Program-made: the position numbers and the translations under genes
The notes under the pieces: model-generated
The model's input: only the letters and a program-made list of their open reading frames with translations
Database searches by the model: none
What the model was told of the DNA's origin: nothing
Assembly: GCF_963678635.1 (NCBI RefSeq)
Contig: NC_087065.1
Coordinates: forward strand, 20,713,480 to 20,777,479
DNA from: Symsagittifera roscoffensis
Lineage: Eukaryota; Xenacoelomorpha; Acoela; Convolutidae
Reading direction: 5' to 3'
Length of the DNA: 64,000 nt
Shown here: positions 46,609 through 59,600 of the stretch, in pieces
Position numbering within the stretch: the stretch's first letter is position 1
Layout: each line of letters opens with the position of its first letter

Positions 46609-46812
46609 TCTGCTTTTTTTTCCAAAATTTGCCGGTGGCGCAAAAATTCGGCCAAAACAGGGTCTTTTTAGTGCTTTAGGAGAGTTCGGGAAATCAATTT
46701 GGTCGATCTAAAAGAAAAAAAGTTTGTCAACTTTTCGAAAAAAATTTTGAAAGTCCGCAACTAAACCCCCCCCCCCCCCCCCCCCCCCGAGAAAATCCTA
46801 CATCCGCCCCTG
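46379..46812 (+). mobile_element. hAT-like MITE, family A, inserted in last protease exon
   Basis: The left end CGGGGGCAGATTTAGG and right end CCTACATCCGCCCCTG are imperfect inverted repeats. ACCTTGTT stands directly outside both ends (46371-46378 and 46813-46820), a perfect 8-bp target-site duplication typical of the hAT superfamily. The interior is the most complete family A copy here: TTCGACCCCCTGCCGACCC, TTTGGCGCCAA, GTGCGCGCCG, GGTCTTTTTAGTGC. A C tract of about 23 lies at 46766-46788. The protease frame runs into it and stops at 46608. Confidence 0.95.
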
Positions 46813-46820
46813 ACCTTGTT

Positions 46821-49800
46821 GCATATTTTATAAATAATTTTAACTGCGACATTTTGGTGCGTTATTCAAAAGATTATGAGCGTACTCTTGTTTGTTTTCG
46901 GTTGATTTTTCTCAAAGCTAAAACTTTAGTAACTAGCTTCTGCTTTCAGAAAAATGTTCTGAAAACAAATAAGAAAATTTATCTGAAAACAAACTATTAC
47001 CACATAGTAATTCTTTAAAAATTAAAAAAAAAACGATTTGAGAGAAGTGATAACTCATGATGCCATACTACTAGCACTTTTCCGCTATAATGATTCTAAA
47101 AATTTTCTATAATAGTACTCTTTATATGATGTGGAGATAGTCTAGTAAAATGACTTCTCGAGGTAATACTTTTTTTCAAATCTGAGACAAGACTGCTCGT
47201 TCATCAGAGGAACGAATTTTCCGACTGCTCTTAAGGTCAATTGAAAAAAATTTTGAGTTTTTCTGGTCGAATAATTGACAAAACAATTGAGAATAAAGAT
47301 TTTTTTTTTCATTTCAAACCCCCACACGATGTATGTAAAAAACGAAGGGTGTGTTTACGGTTTCGTATTGGGATAATAGGATTAATTTGCTGACCTCAAT
47401 TCAGTTTAGAACGCATTAATTTGCTTCTTATGCGTATTATAAGCAAGCAATATGTCGCACTTTAATTATCCCAAAATAGTTAAATTAGCAATTTTCAAAC
47501 GCCCGTTATTTTACAAAAAAGATCGGGTAAGAAAAATTTTCTCAAGTTGAGCTTAGGATTTTGACATCTCTCAGATGGAATAAAAAATACGTCAAAAAAG
47601 CTTAATTAACAAGTCGAAAATTGACTGAATAAAAAACCCACACAAAGCAAAACTATTCCGGATTTTCTTAGAAAATCATAACGTGAAATATTTCCTGAAT
47701 GTGCAATTGGTACCAACACACTTGAAACATGAAACTCAAAATAATTACTAAGAATTTTTAAAGACAGCAGTCATAAAATATAATGAAACAGATCAAGTTC
47801 ACGTGCTTTAAGGCCATTCGAGGAGTCGCCCCATAGAAAAACCTGTACAAATTGAGTTGAGGAGAAAAAAAAAGTGCTTGTGTTGCACCAAATTTAACAA
47901 ACTTTTTTTCTAGGACTTTGACAAAGCTCTCGCAAAGTTAAACTGATTAATGATAAAAAATAATAATAAGATTGCTCGTATTAGGGCAACGCCTTGAATA
48001 TTCTGGCTGTCCATAAACTGGTCTCGAATGGTTTTTGGTCAATAAAATATTGACAAACTGTGAATTTTAAGCTGTATATTAAGAATTGTGTATGGAATTA
48101 ATGAGATCAATTAGCCTGCCTAAATTTAGTTTGGAACGATTTTGTGGTGCGGGATAACTCGTCACGCGTAATTAATGCGCTCTAAGTTTTCAGCATCGAA
48201 GTATCGCAACGCTCTTAAAGTCACGTTAATCTATTTCTGAGCGTTTCACAGCATGCTGTAGCCTAAGATACTGAAGTGGTGAGCGCATGCATTCTAGAAA
48301 TACAAAGCTCCAAGGATCAAGCCGTCACTGGGAAAAATTTTGTCCGAATAAAAAAACACCCAGAGCATATATATTTCTTACTTTCTTCGAAAATCGGAAT
48401 AATAATTGTCGTTTCTGCGATTCGCAGAAGATCTATTAAAGGCTATCCAGCATGTCTAAGCGTGGTCCGTTTTTCTTATTTTCTCATATGTCAAAGTGAG
48501 TAATCGTGCAAAGCAAAGCTGGTTTTTATAACCTAAGGACAAGTGAACCTGCGCGCTCAAAAAGTTGACTCTTTCAATTTTTGATTGAATCGTTTTACTA
48601 GAAAGAAACAACACCTTGATTAACGCCGCTTCGTGTTTCAGAGACACTATCTGCTACTAGATCGGACACAAAAAAAGACAGCCAGGCAGAAGCGTTGCAC
48701 TATCAGGGAACGAAGAAAGTTTCAGTGTTAATTATTATGCTAAGCATGCTGATTTGGATTTAGTTTGTGTAGATGCTATACTGATTCTAATGATATTTTT
48801 GAATGGTATTAAAAAGACTTTTGTTGTAATTATTTTTGATTTGATATATACCTATATGAAAAAAATGACGCCTTAAAAGTTGGAATAAAGTATTTGACCC
48901 TAAAAACTGATTCGATGAAATTCACATTTGAAGATATTCATATCTTGGAGTACTTTTGAGTAATAATTAAAAACGGCTCCAAAATTTTACAGTCTGGATT
49001 CAAAACTATTGCAATCTGAAGTGTTCAATTGAGTAAATTAAGCAAAATTTTTTAGTATAGGATTGAGACTGTACCACAAAGCTAATAAAAGCTATTTAAA
49101 AGAATTTTAAATCTGAAATTAAGATAAGACCTAAGGACGACAAAGGACTATTACGTTTATTCATTGCCAAAAAAAGACGTCACTGGACAAATCGAAAGAT
49201 CTCCTGATGGCTTCCCAAAATAGTGCTTCATCAAATTATACATAAATGGATCTTTGGTTGTAGAATTTCGATTTGAAAAAAAATCTTCATTTGTATTATA
49301 GCTGACAGAATAAAAACATATGGCAGTTTGGTTTAAAGGCCATAATTATCCAGTCACTTATAATTAATTTCAGAGGTTCTTTTGTTATGGAAGCAATCTC
49401 GTAAGCAACAGAAAGAAATTGAAATTATGTACCAAAAAATATTCTTAGGAAATAATGAACTTAAATTGCTTTTTACATTGCTCCTTTTTACACTGCGAAA
49501 AACCAATTCAATATATGAAAAATATAAAATAAGAGCATCAAAAAACAAATGCAATTGCTCTTGACGATTGAGAAGTTATAATGTCATAGCTGCTTATGTC
49601 AATAAAAAAATGGACAACAAAAAAGGGAACTAAATAGTCAGATTTTCATTTTGTTGTTAGTAATTTTAGCGTTATTTTTACATAGAGCAAAGAGCAAGGT
49701 AACCTCATCAGCCTTCCAAAAAAACTTCTTCAGTCCATGAATTCAGATTCTACGAAACTTTGAGGATTTTTCACAACACAAATATCTCTGAAACTAATTA

Positions 49801-50430
49801 TAATCGACTGTTTAATCAAAACCTCCATATCATAATAAGTAGAAATGTCAACACACCAGAGACTATTAAATAATTTTACCAGCCATTATTCAGAGTTTAA
49901 TCGTATGCCCAAAAAGTTACTTAGAAATTGGCAACAACAATTATAAAATTTTAAAGAGATTTACTACAATTTTGTAGACACAACGGTGAATGATTGAAGT
50001 TATGCTGATTGATTTGCTCATTTCATTTTTGGTAGGCCAGTGCAAAAGTTTTTCGAAGTTTTTTTATAGCACAAAAGTTTAACTATTTGAAGGGCAGTGC
50101 ATGCTTAAACAACACAATTTCATCCCTACGAAAACGTAATTTTCTGAAAGCAAAGGATTGAAAACGAGAAGAGAGGTTGTTTTTAGTTTAACAAAATTGT
50201 TAAATTTAAATTTCATTTCCTGAAACTAATAAATTTGAGTGAAAGTAACAGCGCAAAAATCAGATTTATGAGGTAATAGAAGCGTAAAGTGTTCACAAAA
50301 AATTTGGTTCAAAGCCAACTATAAAAAAGAAAGCCCACAAACAATTTTCAATTAGTCTATATTTTTAATTTTAAATTCAAATTATACACAACCCGAAAAT
50401 TAAAATGTAGTTTTGCCTCAAGTATATTTG
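46821..50430. other. Repeat-rich intergenic region
   Basis: No supported gene. Diverged arms of the CGAGCAGTCTTG foldback superfamily lie at about 47190-47670 (AAGACTGCTCGTTCATCAG at the left) and 47968-48400 (AGATTGCTCGTATTAGGGC at the left, ending near TTCTTCGAAAATCGG). The remainder to 50.4 kb is AT-rich without recognisable structure. Confidence 0.45.
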
Positions 50431-50434
50431 AAAC

Positions 50435-50795
50435 CAGTTGAGGATTTAGGAAAATTCGGGCCTTGGGAATGGACTTCTTCTTGAACCAGGGACTTGACTT
50501 CTTTGCGACCTCCTCTTTTTGCTGAGGGAACCTAAAAGATTTCTAAAGTCTTCTCTGGTGCCAATATACATATGTTTTTGAAAAAGGAGTTTCGAAAAAA
50601 ACCTCCAAAAACACTCCAAAAAACGCATAAAATTGTCTCTTTTTAATCTGTTGTTAAAAAATTTTATATGCGGCGCAAATTTTTTGTCATAGGGTCTATC
50701 TAGTAATTTGGGAGAGTTCGTAGTCAATCTAGAAAAAAACGAAAAGTTTTTCGAAATGATTCTAACTTCGAGAAAATTTTTGATTCGTCCTTGCC
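50435..50795. mobile_element. Decayed hAT-like MITE, family A
   Basis: The left end reads TTGAGGATTTAGGA and the right end CGAGAAAATTTTTGATTCGT. The interior keeps CTAAAAGATTTCTAAAG, GGTGCCAATATAC and TTGGGAGAGTTCG. A further scrap of the family lies at 51005-51240 (GATTGCCCCCTTTTGATACTA). Confidence 0.5.
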
Positions 50796-51464
50796 TTCAA
50801 TGTTTGGTTACTTCGGTGCCAACCAATAAATAACCGTTAAAAATCTTTTGAAATGAATTCCTGTTTCAATGAAAAAGTTTGTAGCTTATTCCTTTTGCTT
50901 GGACTGAAAGTAGAGATTGCAGAAAATTTGAACTTTGATGCTACTCTTCGATTGATTATTTGCAGAAAAATTTTAAAAATATAATTATAAAACGTTTATA
51001 GAGAAGGATTTTTTTTGCAATCAGGGCGTTGATTGAATTTACGGGGACTAATCCTTAGTAAAGGGGAACTCAAAAACACCACTAATCAACAGATTGCCCC
51101 CTTTTGATACTATCTTATGATATCTCTTTTATTAGACCAGTCCAAAATTTTTCCGAAAAATTTCCAAATCGGTAATATCTAACGCATTTTTTGTTCAATA
51201 TCCAGGAAAGTGACCGCGAGGGGGCTTTTGGGTTCACTTATGCCAATATTTGTTTAAAAAGGAGATAGCTTTGCCAAAATTGGGACTTTTTCACGTTTCA
51301 AGAGAGCAGAATTGGTGTTTACTCTACCTGTAGAAGACAACCACTCTCTGAAAAAGCAAGCAAATCCCTGATTTTTGATTTAAAATTTTCATGCTGGTGG
51401 CCTAAACATTTTTAAATTTAGGTTTTTGGTCAAAAAAACACTTGACATCTCCTGGACTTACGCG

Positions 51465-52350
51465 CAATAAAGTTCCACGGATAATAATCGATTATCATGG
51501 GTCTTCATGGTCTGTCTCCACAGATTTCCAAAATAATCGATTATAAAATAAACAAAGTAGAGATCATTTTATTCGATTATAATTTATTTTAATGGATTAC
51601 AATGGATTGAATCTGACTATAATAGATAATGATGGATTTTAAAAGACTTTTATGAGTAAGAGCCTCGCTTTTTCAAAACCTTGAAATTAAAAGCTCATAA
51701 CTTGAACGTTGCAGTCGCTTAATTGTGTTTTACGTTTGACTACAGCCAAAAATTGTATTGTTTTCTACTTTTTTCTTTTATACTCCCCTCCCCCTAAATA
51801 CTTCACTCCTAACTCTCACCCTTCCTACTTCCTTCGCTTACCACCACCTCCCCTTTTCCCCACCACCTCCCCTCCCCTACCACTTACCCCTTACTTACAT
51901 TTACTGTAAAATTACGTGAAAAAAAATTATCAGGGAGGGGTAGGTGTGTGTGGGTTACGGTAGGTGGGAGGGTGGTAGGCCTTGGGTGAGGATAGGTAGG
52001 AGGCGTAGGTTTGTGTGGAGGTTAGGTAGGGGGAAGGTAGGATAATGTAGGTCCGCGTATCAATGTGGGTAAATGGGTATAATTTTGGGCGTGTTCAACT
52101 TGGGTACGACAATTGAGAATAACTGAAGTTAAAGTGGTAGGGATAAGGTTCTGCAAAAGTTAACTCAAAGGGAGTACAGTACGTTTAGAAATTGAGTAGG
52201 CTATGAGTAATGCAAAAAAAATTTGCAATGTTTTGCAGAAAATTTGAAATTTTTTTAAAAAGATTATAATCCATTATTATCAAAAATAATTTTACATTTT
52301 GTATTATAACCAATTTATGTGGTCCCAAAGTCTAATTAGAACAGATTATG
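51465..52350. mobile_element. Second CT/GA-rich foldback element (decayed)
   Basis: The left end AAGTTCCACGGATAATAATC followed by GATTATC matches the inner terminus of the element at 39902. The centre repeats the plan: a pyrimidine-rich half (51780-51905, CTCCCCTCCCCC type) followed by a purine-rich half (51933-52040, GGGAGGGGTAGG type). The right AT-rich arm (52260-52350) is diverged and no clear right terminus is left. Confidence 0.6.
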
Positions 52351-52989
52351 ATGACAAATTTTTGACCACAAAAATTCAACTATTCGTAAACCACCACGTA
52401 AACAACCAAATATTTAAGTTTCTGATGGATTTTTGTTTGTTTTTAGCGTGTTAAGCAAAGTGAGAAGTTTTGAGTGCTCAAATTTGACTTCCAATTTTGG
52501 CAGATCATTATAAAGAAAAATTATCTAACAATTTATTGCGCCAATAAAAAATAGTTTTGATAGAGTGTGCTCTATCAAACTTGATCAGTTGATCTACAAT
52601 TACAAAAGTGCTTCGAAAGCTATTTTAGGTCAAATAATTGCAAGCCGCGCTTAGGTTAAAATTTGTTTTTAATGCTATTTTCAGAAGTAAATGTTTCAAA
52701 GAATTAATTGGGCACTCGTTTAGAAGGACGGTTTCGCCATGTTTAGTAGTTCTCAGTCATAAATACTTTGAGCTGGGCAATTCAAAATTATGGTAACTAA
52801 AGAATAACTCTTAAACAATGATCTAAGTTTTTTGAAAAATTATACTGTCCATTTACAAATTCACAGGCAAAATTTTAAAAAAGAGAAAACAAATCTTTGT
52901 CTCGACAAATTGAGTTTTGGAATTTTGATCTGACCAAACTCAATTTGAGTATAAAAAAAACAGCCCAGTGAAACTTTGATATCTGATAT

Positions 52990-55430
52990 ATTTTTTTCTA
53001 TTTATTTGAATTTAAATAATTTTTTTGTTCCCAACTTTTGAAGAAAACGAAATATTTATGCTTGATGTCGGTTTTTTTTGTTTAGTCGAATTTCGGCGAT
53101 CGGAATAATAGTTTTTAACAAAACACTTTTATGCCCCATTGAACCGCCCAAATTCAAATTTAAGAAAATATTTTACCTCCGATAGTTTTTGCCAAGTTTT
53201 GTGAGTTTGAAAATTGCCAATTTGACCATGCTCTGGACAAATTTATGCGCTCTTTGTCGATTTTATCTATAATCTTGAAAGCGTAACGCGAATTATTTAA
53301 GCGTTGCCAATTATTCCGCACAGCAAAATTGTTCCAATTTAAATAGAGTCTACCTAATTGGTCGTATTATTTTTCACGCTTGATCTTTGATATTGTTCAA
53401 ATTTTTTTAGTTTTTTGATATTTTTTTCCTTAAAAACTAGTCGATATGGATTAAGGGTCAGTCGGAACATTCAGGGCTTTGCTCTGATATACGAGCAATT
53501 TTGCTTGACTGAAGCATGAATTTTGCCGGAGATCATGAAGCTTTTTTTGGGATAATGCTTAAAAGAGGTTTGTAATGAGACCATCTATCTAAACATGTAC
53601 TGTCAATTGTCAAAAAGAGAGATATCGGTTAGGAATTTAAAAATTATTGAAATCTGTAGTCGAATAATTAATTAACTTTTTCTCAATTTGTTTAAAAGAT
53701 TGAAAAACTCAAATTGACTTAAGTTAAGTCAATCAGAACATTTAAGACCATGCTCTCATACGAACAATCTGTTTTTTAAACGCTTGTTGAAAGAGTAGGA
53801 AAAAATTACAGTAATTTTTCATCTAATTCTTAAAAAAAATTTACAAACTCAATGGACGTTAAATGGTATATCATATTAATCTTTTTTTTTATACTTGTGA
53901 TTTGGATTTTTTAAAAAATCGAAAAACATAAGTATCGAGAAAAAACAGGTCTGTATCTTCTGGCTGTATCTTCTGTATCTTCTGACTCAAAACTAGGGAA
54001 GGCTCAATTTTTATGATAACTAATTTCAAAGTTGTTAGCGTTCCGACTTTCGATACGAAAGTAACGGAATATTTGTGCTCGGGTGGGTTTTTTTTCTTCA
54101 GACAAATTTCGAATTTTTAACTAGCCATTTTTGACCAATTTTTTAAAAATCATCCGAAAGACATTGTTGTCCCGAGCTTAGAAATGAAAAGATATTTTAC
54201 CTGTGATCATTTTTCGTAAAGTCATGGGGGTTTGAAGTTTGTCATTTTGGCCAGTTTGGGACATTTAACGCGCGTTATATTTCGCGCTATTAACGCGTAA
54301 GCGAAGTTTAATCTGGCTTAGAAGTCGATCCAAGTTGGTGGCTGAAAGAAGCTTATTTGCCAAAATTGATTTGTTACATGGAGCGAAATCTATCTTTTTG
54401 TACTTTATATGGCGTGTGGGGGGATGATTTTCATTAAAAAAACTTCAAACTTTAGAAAAAAAAAATTCATTTTATTTTATTACATTTAATTAATTTTTTA
54501 TGTTATTACTGCTCCATAAACTTTCAAAGGCAGTCAAAACTTTCGGGTCTTCGCCCTGATACGAGCAGTCGGGTTTTTTTAAGAACAAAATTTAGGCGGT
54601 TAATTTATCTGCCAAGTATTAAAGCAACCTGTGGATTGGCCTTCTCGCTGGAAAAATCCGAAAAATCAAGATACGGTCCGAAAATTTTTCGCTACTTGCC
54701 CAACCACCGTTGTGGATACTCTTGTTTTATTAAACAATGTTTTATTTTGTCGTTTTTCTGAGGTTAAAAATCCACCAAAACAATTTTTTTGATAATCGAA
54801 CTGAGTCTGAAAAGAAAAAGCCAGCACCAGCTTCGGTTATCCTCTCGTTTTACTGAAAAAAAAAGCTAGATAAGTTTTGTCAGTTTCGGGATACAAATAT
54901 TAGATCACAAGAACTTCTGTTTGTTAAGTGTTACAGTTTATTTAAATCACCCTAATTCATCTCCAGTTTTTGTTGTTCCGACTTTCGAAGAAAACGGAAT
55001 TTTTATGCTCGGTGGTTTTTTTTATTCAGTTAATTTTCGCCGATCGAAATAATATATTTCAACAAAAATTTTTTATACCCCATTCAATATGAAAACATTT
55101 TCTACCTCAAATTATTTTCTGTAAAGTTCTTGGGGTTTGAAAATTGCCAAATTGGCCATGTTCTGGACTAAATTATATGCGCTTTGAAAAATTTATTCAT
55201 AATGCTGAGAGCGTAACGCGAACTGAACTGTTTATGCGTGGCAAATTATCCCGCGCAACAGAATTGTTCCAAAATGACATGAGGCCAGCTAAATTGTCGT
55301 ATTAATTTCGCATGACTCACAGTTTCACATTTTGGTATTGTCTTACAAATTTTCAATATTTTCTTTTCCCAAAAACTGTTCGTTCTAAAATAAGGGGCAG
55401 TCAGAACGTTCAAGGCTTTTCAAATAATCC
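52990..55430. mobile_element. Three arms of the CGAGCAGTCTTG foldback superfamily
   Basis: One arm at about 53025-53505 runs from CCCAACTTTTGAAGAAAACG to GGGCTTTGCTCTGATATACG. One at 54040-54571 is close to the right arm of 32488-33756 (GTTCCGACTTTCGATACG to CTGATACGAGCAGTC). One at about 54972-55420 runs from GTTCCGACTTTCGAAGAAAA to CAGTCAGAACGTTCAAGGC. All three have the same orientation and lack a facing partner. Confidence 0.65.
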
Positions 55431-55646
55431 AAATTTTTGAATCTGATTGCAGAAATCTGCTGACAACTTAATATTGAGCCACAGCTTAGATACGAGAATA
55501 TATGAACCTATTTTCAGTTCCACAATATCATTTGCAAGCATTAACCTATAGTGATATCACAACTATGCTAAAGTGATGGAAAATGGCGGCCGAAATTTGA
55601 TTTTTCTGCAAAATGTAACCGAAGCTTGCAAAGAACTCAGAACAAA

Positions 55647-55940
55647 ATGCTGAGATTCTTGCTCACTGTTTTTGCCTTATTTGGAGCTGGAAGTGTAACT
55701 GCAGATGGGTACTGGGATCTAGAACTTTCTCCCCACAGTGTGGCAAGTGTACCTTACGACGAAGGCCATATTTCTGTGTGGGAGCACGCGTCTACCAAAG
55801 GACGATACTACGCCATGTCACTTACCTTGCTTCAACCAGAGATTGCAAGAAGTAATCGCAACTCTCTCCGTGGCGAGATTGAGATTTCATTTGAAATACT
55901 TATGTGGTCTGAGACAATAAAACACGTCGTTTTCAGGTAA
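55647..55940 (+). CDS. Small secreted protein, unrecognised family
   Basis: A 97-codon frame from ATG at 55647 (preceded by AACAAA, a fair initiation context) to TAA at 55938. The first 19 residues, MLRFLLTVFALFGAGSVTA, form a clear signal peptide with a predicted cut after VTA. The mature part (DGYWDLELSPHSV, HISVWEHASTKGRYY) has no cysteine and no family I recognise; alternating hydrophobic strands suggest a beta-rich fold. AATAAA lies at about 55966, roughly 25 nt after the stop, supporting a short single-exon transcript. Alternatively CAG-GTAATT at 55936 is a splice donor and this is only a first exon. Composition is clearly more coding-like than the flanks. It faces the minus-strand gene at 56639 tail to tail. 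Confidence 0.55.
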   Translation: MLRFLLTVFALFGAGSVTADGYWDLELSPHSVASVPYDEGHISVWEHASTKGRYYAMSLTLLQPEIARSNRNSLRGEIEISFEILMWSETIKHVVFR

Positions 55941-55965
55941 TTTGACATTCGTCTGCAAACTTGAC

Positions 55966-55971
55966 AAATAA
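55966..55971 (+). terminator. Candidate polyadenylation signal
   Basis: AATAAA follows the stop of the 55647-55940 ORF by about 25 nt. Confidence 0.45.
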
Positions 55972-56638
55972 AGAAATGATTCGGATGTAACTGAGTCTAA
56001 TTGGATTATACAATTTTTGAATTTTTGAGCTATTCGCACTTCAGTTTTTCATTGTTTACAAAAGTTTTAGATCGGAAAGTTTCCTAGCTGACGAAACAAG
56101 CAGATGAAACAAAACTAGTAATTAATTAACTAGCAGATGAAACAAAAATTTAATGTAAAAGAAAACTTAGGAAATTAAGAACAGTCGGGAAGAGAGCCAT
56201 TTCATCTACAGATTTCCGTTAAAATTAGCGGTTCTAAGTTGTTATGCAACCCTGTAAAACTTTTATTCCTAAACGAAAAAGAACCGAGAAGAGCGGGTGC
56301 TCCACTGAAAACTTCTCGATCAAACTTCGATGATGTTTTGAGTTTCGCGATCCAATAAAAAACGTGATCGACTTGGTTCGATTTGCTTCGCGATTCAGAA
56401 TTAGCAATGATTTACGGTGAAGCTTCAACTCGGGTGACTGAACGCGTAATTTTAACGGACACTAATTAGTCATGTGGCAGCTGAAATTAAAAAAAAAAGT
56501 TGAATACACAAGTTAAACAGTTTTTCTGTTGAATATTTTTGTTTGAACAAATAATGCTAATGACCATACTTGATTGTTTTCTTTGTGATTGGGAACAAAT
56601 TTAAAATTAAAAAAATCTGAATTCTAAGATTAAAATGA

Positions 56639-59600
56639 TCAGTCTTCTGAGTTTGTTTGTAATTCTGCCATGGTGCCTCTTTTGAAGTGTGTCTTCTGCC
56701 GACTCTGCAGACATGATCCGAGTATCCCCTTCCTGTACTGCTCCCACTTGCGAGTGTCCTCGAACTTCCGTCTGAAGTACTGAAAGCATGCGCAACTATT
56801 ACAAAGTTTGCCATTTTTGAAAATAATAACCCAGTGAGCCAACTTTAGGGTTCCATGGGAGCCTTTACAATTCCCCCCAGGGACGTTGGGGCGTACACAT
56901 TTCCCCAAATCTCAGGGATTTGACCACCTCACCAACCAAAGGGTCTCCCTGGTATTTTTTTATGACAACCATTTTCGGCCGACCAAAAATTACGCGCGCC
57001 AAAAAATGCAATTTTTCGGTCAACATTTTCAGAAAAGTAGTCAAAAACAACATTTTTGGCCGCTCTTTTCAAAGAGTTGTCAAAATAGGGTCTTAATATT
57101 GTTAGCGTTCTGGGAGTGATCGGAAAACTAATTTGTTCAACCTAAAAAAAAATCAGCAACATTTTCTAAAAATTTTTGAAATTCTGACACCCCCGCCCCT
57201 CTAGAAAATCCTAGATCCGCCCCTGGATAGACCAATCTCCCATTTTGCATCAATGGTGTAGTTTTTTATTTCCATTAATTTTTGAGAGCTCATACGTATT
57301 TTTATAAACATGATTTTTCAGCTCACTTCTTTATCTGGGTATACTTTGACACTCTCCTTCATCTGTTTGAAAATGAGGGTGGTGGAGTGTTTGAGGAGGG
57401 TGGCCTTGTTGATGGAGATACACTCGCACCCGTTGCTCACCAGGGCCAAATTCGGCAGTTTCGGTCTCAACTGGGCCAGCATGTCCTCCGAGGTCTGTTC
57501 TTCGTCTGAGTCAGCATCTGGATCCGGTTGTTTCACACCAAGTGTGGAGAGACCCTGAAGTTATGGTTTTGTTGGTGTTCGCAGACCAACAAAATTTTTT
57601 TGTGGAACATGTGCAATTATTTCTTAACTATCAGTCATTTGTTTAACTAATTTTTTTTTTGATTTTGAAGAATGTTGGGGCGTTTGTAGTTTTTGTTCCC
57701 TTTTTGAAAGAAGTCCGGCAATAGTTTTTTTTCTGTGCGCCAAAACTTTTTTCACCCCTTTTGTTACTTTATGAACAAATCACAATTGCAGTTCTCAAAT
57801 ACACTAACGAACTCGTCTCCTCTCACTAAAGTGTCCACACAGACGAATACAGTCGTTCCACTGTCTCTGACATCCCCGCCTAATGACGTCACAGTCGAGT
57901 GAAGAGGCCTCGTATTGGCTGCTAAAACAATACGGGCATTGGCAAAATTACTCCAAAAAAATATTTCCATACCATTATCTTTTTGAAGCTCCCTTGATAA
58001 CATTTTACGACATTAGCGATGACCAATAGGGCATTTTTGGACAAAATTTTGTGTGCTTTCTGGCCATTTAAAAATAGGATGGGCTCTTATTTGGTTATTT
58101 GCAGTTGATTTGCACGCAATGTACTGATAGTTTAGGCTTAGCAACCTGTGTTTTTTGAAAAATTGTGCTTTGCTGGAACAGTTCCAGGTCTCTTTTTCCC
58201 CTTCTCTCCAGCAGATACCACTGGTCTTTTGGCTGATGATCTAGTCACTGGCATTGATACAGTACCGGTCGCAGAGTTTGTGAGTTCAAGTCGGTTAGTT
58301 GGTTTGGGTTTCACAGGGGGTAAAAGATCTTCATAAGATGCTATTTTGGACTCTTTGACATCTTTTAACATGAGAAGTACTGAACACGAGCCCTAAAATA
58401 ATCAATTTTCAAAATATTTATCAGGACGTATTTCGTAATTTGATATAAAGTTTGCTCACATCTTTGATTATGTATATCTGGTCGGTTCCGTTGATGTTCG
58501 AACATATCAACATGCCTCTCCTTGAATATTTGAAAACTAACTCAATTAAAAGTAACCAGAAAACGAGGAAAAGAATGGAAAATAATGTAATAAATGAATT
58601 CACCTGTAGTAGTAAAACTGACAGGATTCGTGTTCTGTTAACAGCTTGGAAATTGGCCACGTACTCAGAAACGGCACTTTCCTGGAATCGAAAATTCAAT
58701 TAGCAAAAGAAATTTTTATAATCTAAAAAGCATTCTGACATTCCTTAAATTTTAATTTGATTTTTTTAATTATAGTTTTTTTTTTCATCGTTCCCAACAG
58801 CGGCTCTGATTGGCAGGGGAGGGGGTTCAAATCTCGGATTGCACCCAGGACCTATACAATTACATTTTTGGAGGCTCTATCTCGCACCCAGTTCATTCGA
58901 AATTTTTCTGAACTTTAAACAAAATGTAGGAAATGGTTTCAGCAATTAAATCAGCGCTTTACGTCGGAAAGTCATTTTAAATTTCATTTGGTAATGTCTT
59001 ATGGAGTTTTGCGAACGGTTTTCTAGGTGGTTTACAATGATGATTAGAGCGAGTCCAGGTTTCCTACCATAGAAGATAATGCGCAACCATACTCATCCAT
59101 ATATGATTTGTACAGAAAATGTCTTCTCATACATTGTACAAAAAATTTGGCGAAAGCACTCAAGTACTTTTTTCAGCAATAGAAATAGCAGAAAAACCAT
59201 TATTTTTATTATAGAAGCTGTTGGTAAATTTTTTATTAAAGCTTTTGTTGTGACCTTAGGAACTGAATGTGTTCTGGTTCGTCCGACTGGTTCTGTCCAT
59301 GTCGCTTGTTCCTCGCCCTCTGCATACTCACCACCTCCATGAAGGCATCCTTCGACAGTACTAAGAGATCCACCGCATCCAAACTCACACAAGTCGCATT
59401 TCTCTTCATGTTGTTCAACAGTGCCTTCTCCTATGCAATTATACAGTGAGAGGTCAAAGGTCGAATCAGTTACAACTTGATCAGAAACTGTACACAATGA
59501 GAAGATTTTGTTCATATGTAGCGTCTTTATTTAAGTCTTTGAACCCTTTTTTAAGGGAATTTGGAGCTCCTGGTGCCTTCAAAGGGACCTTAATTGAGCT

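Noticed and set aside
58148-58336. 62-codon plus-strand ORF
   Set aside because: It is antisense to CNBD2-like exon 8.
59093-59515. 140-codon minus-strand ORF with many Cys and Gly residues
   Set aside because: It is an out-of-frame reading of the CNBD2-like exon 5; the correct frame gives KRNATCV and LLVLSKDAF.
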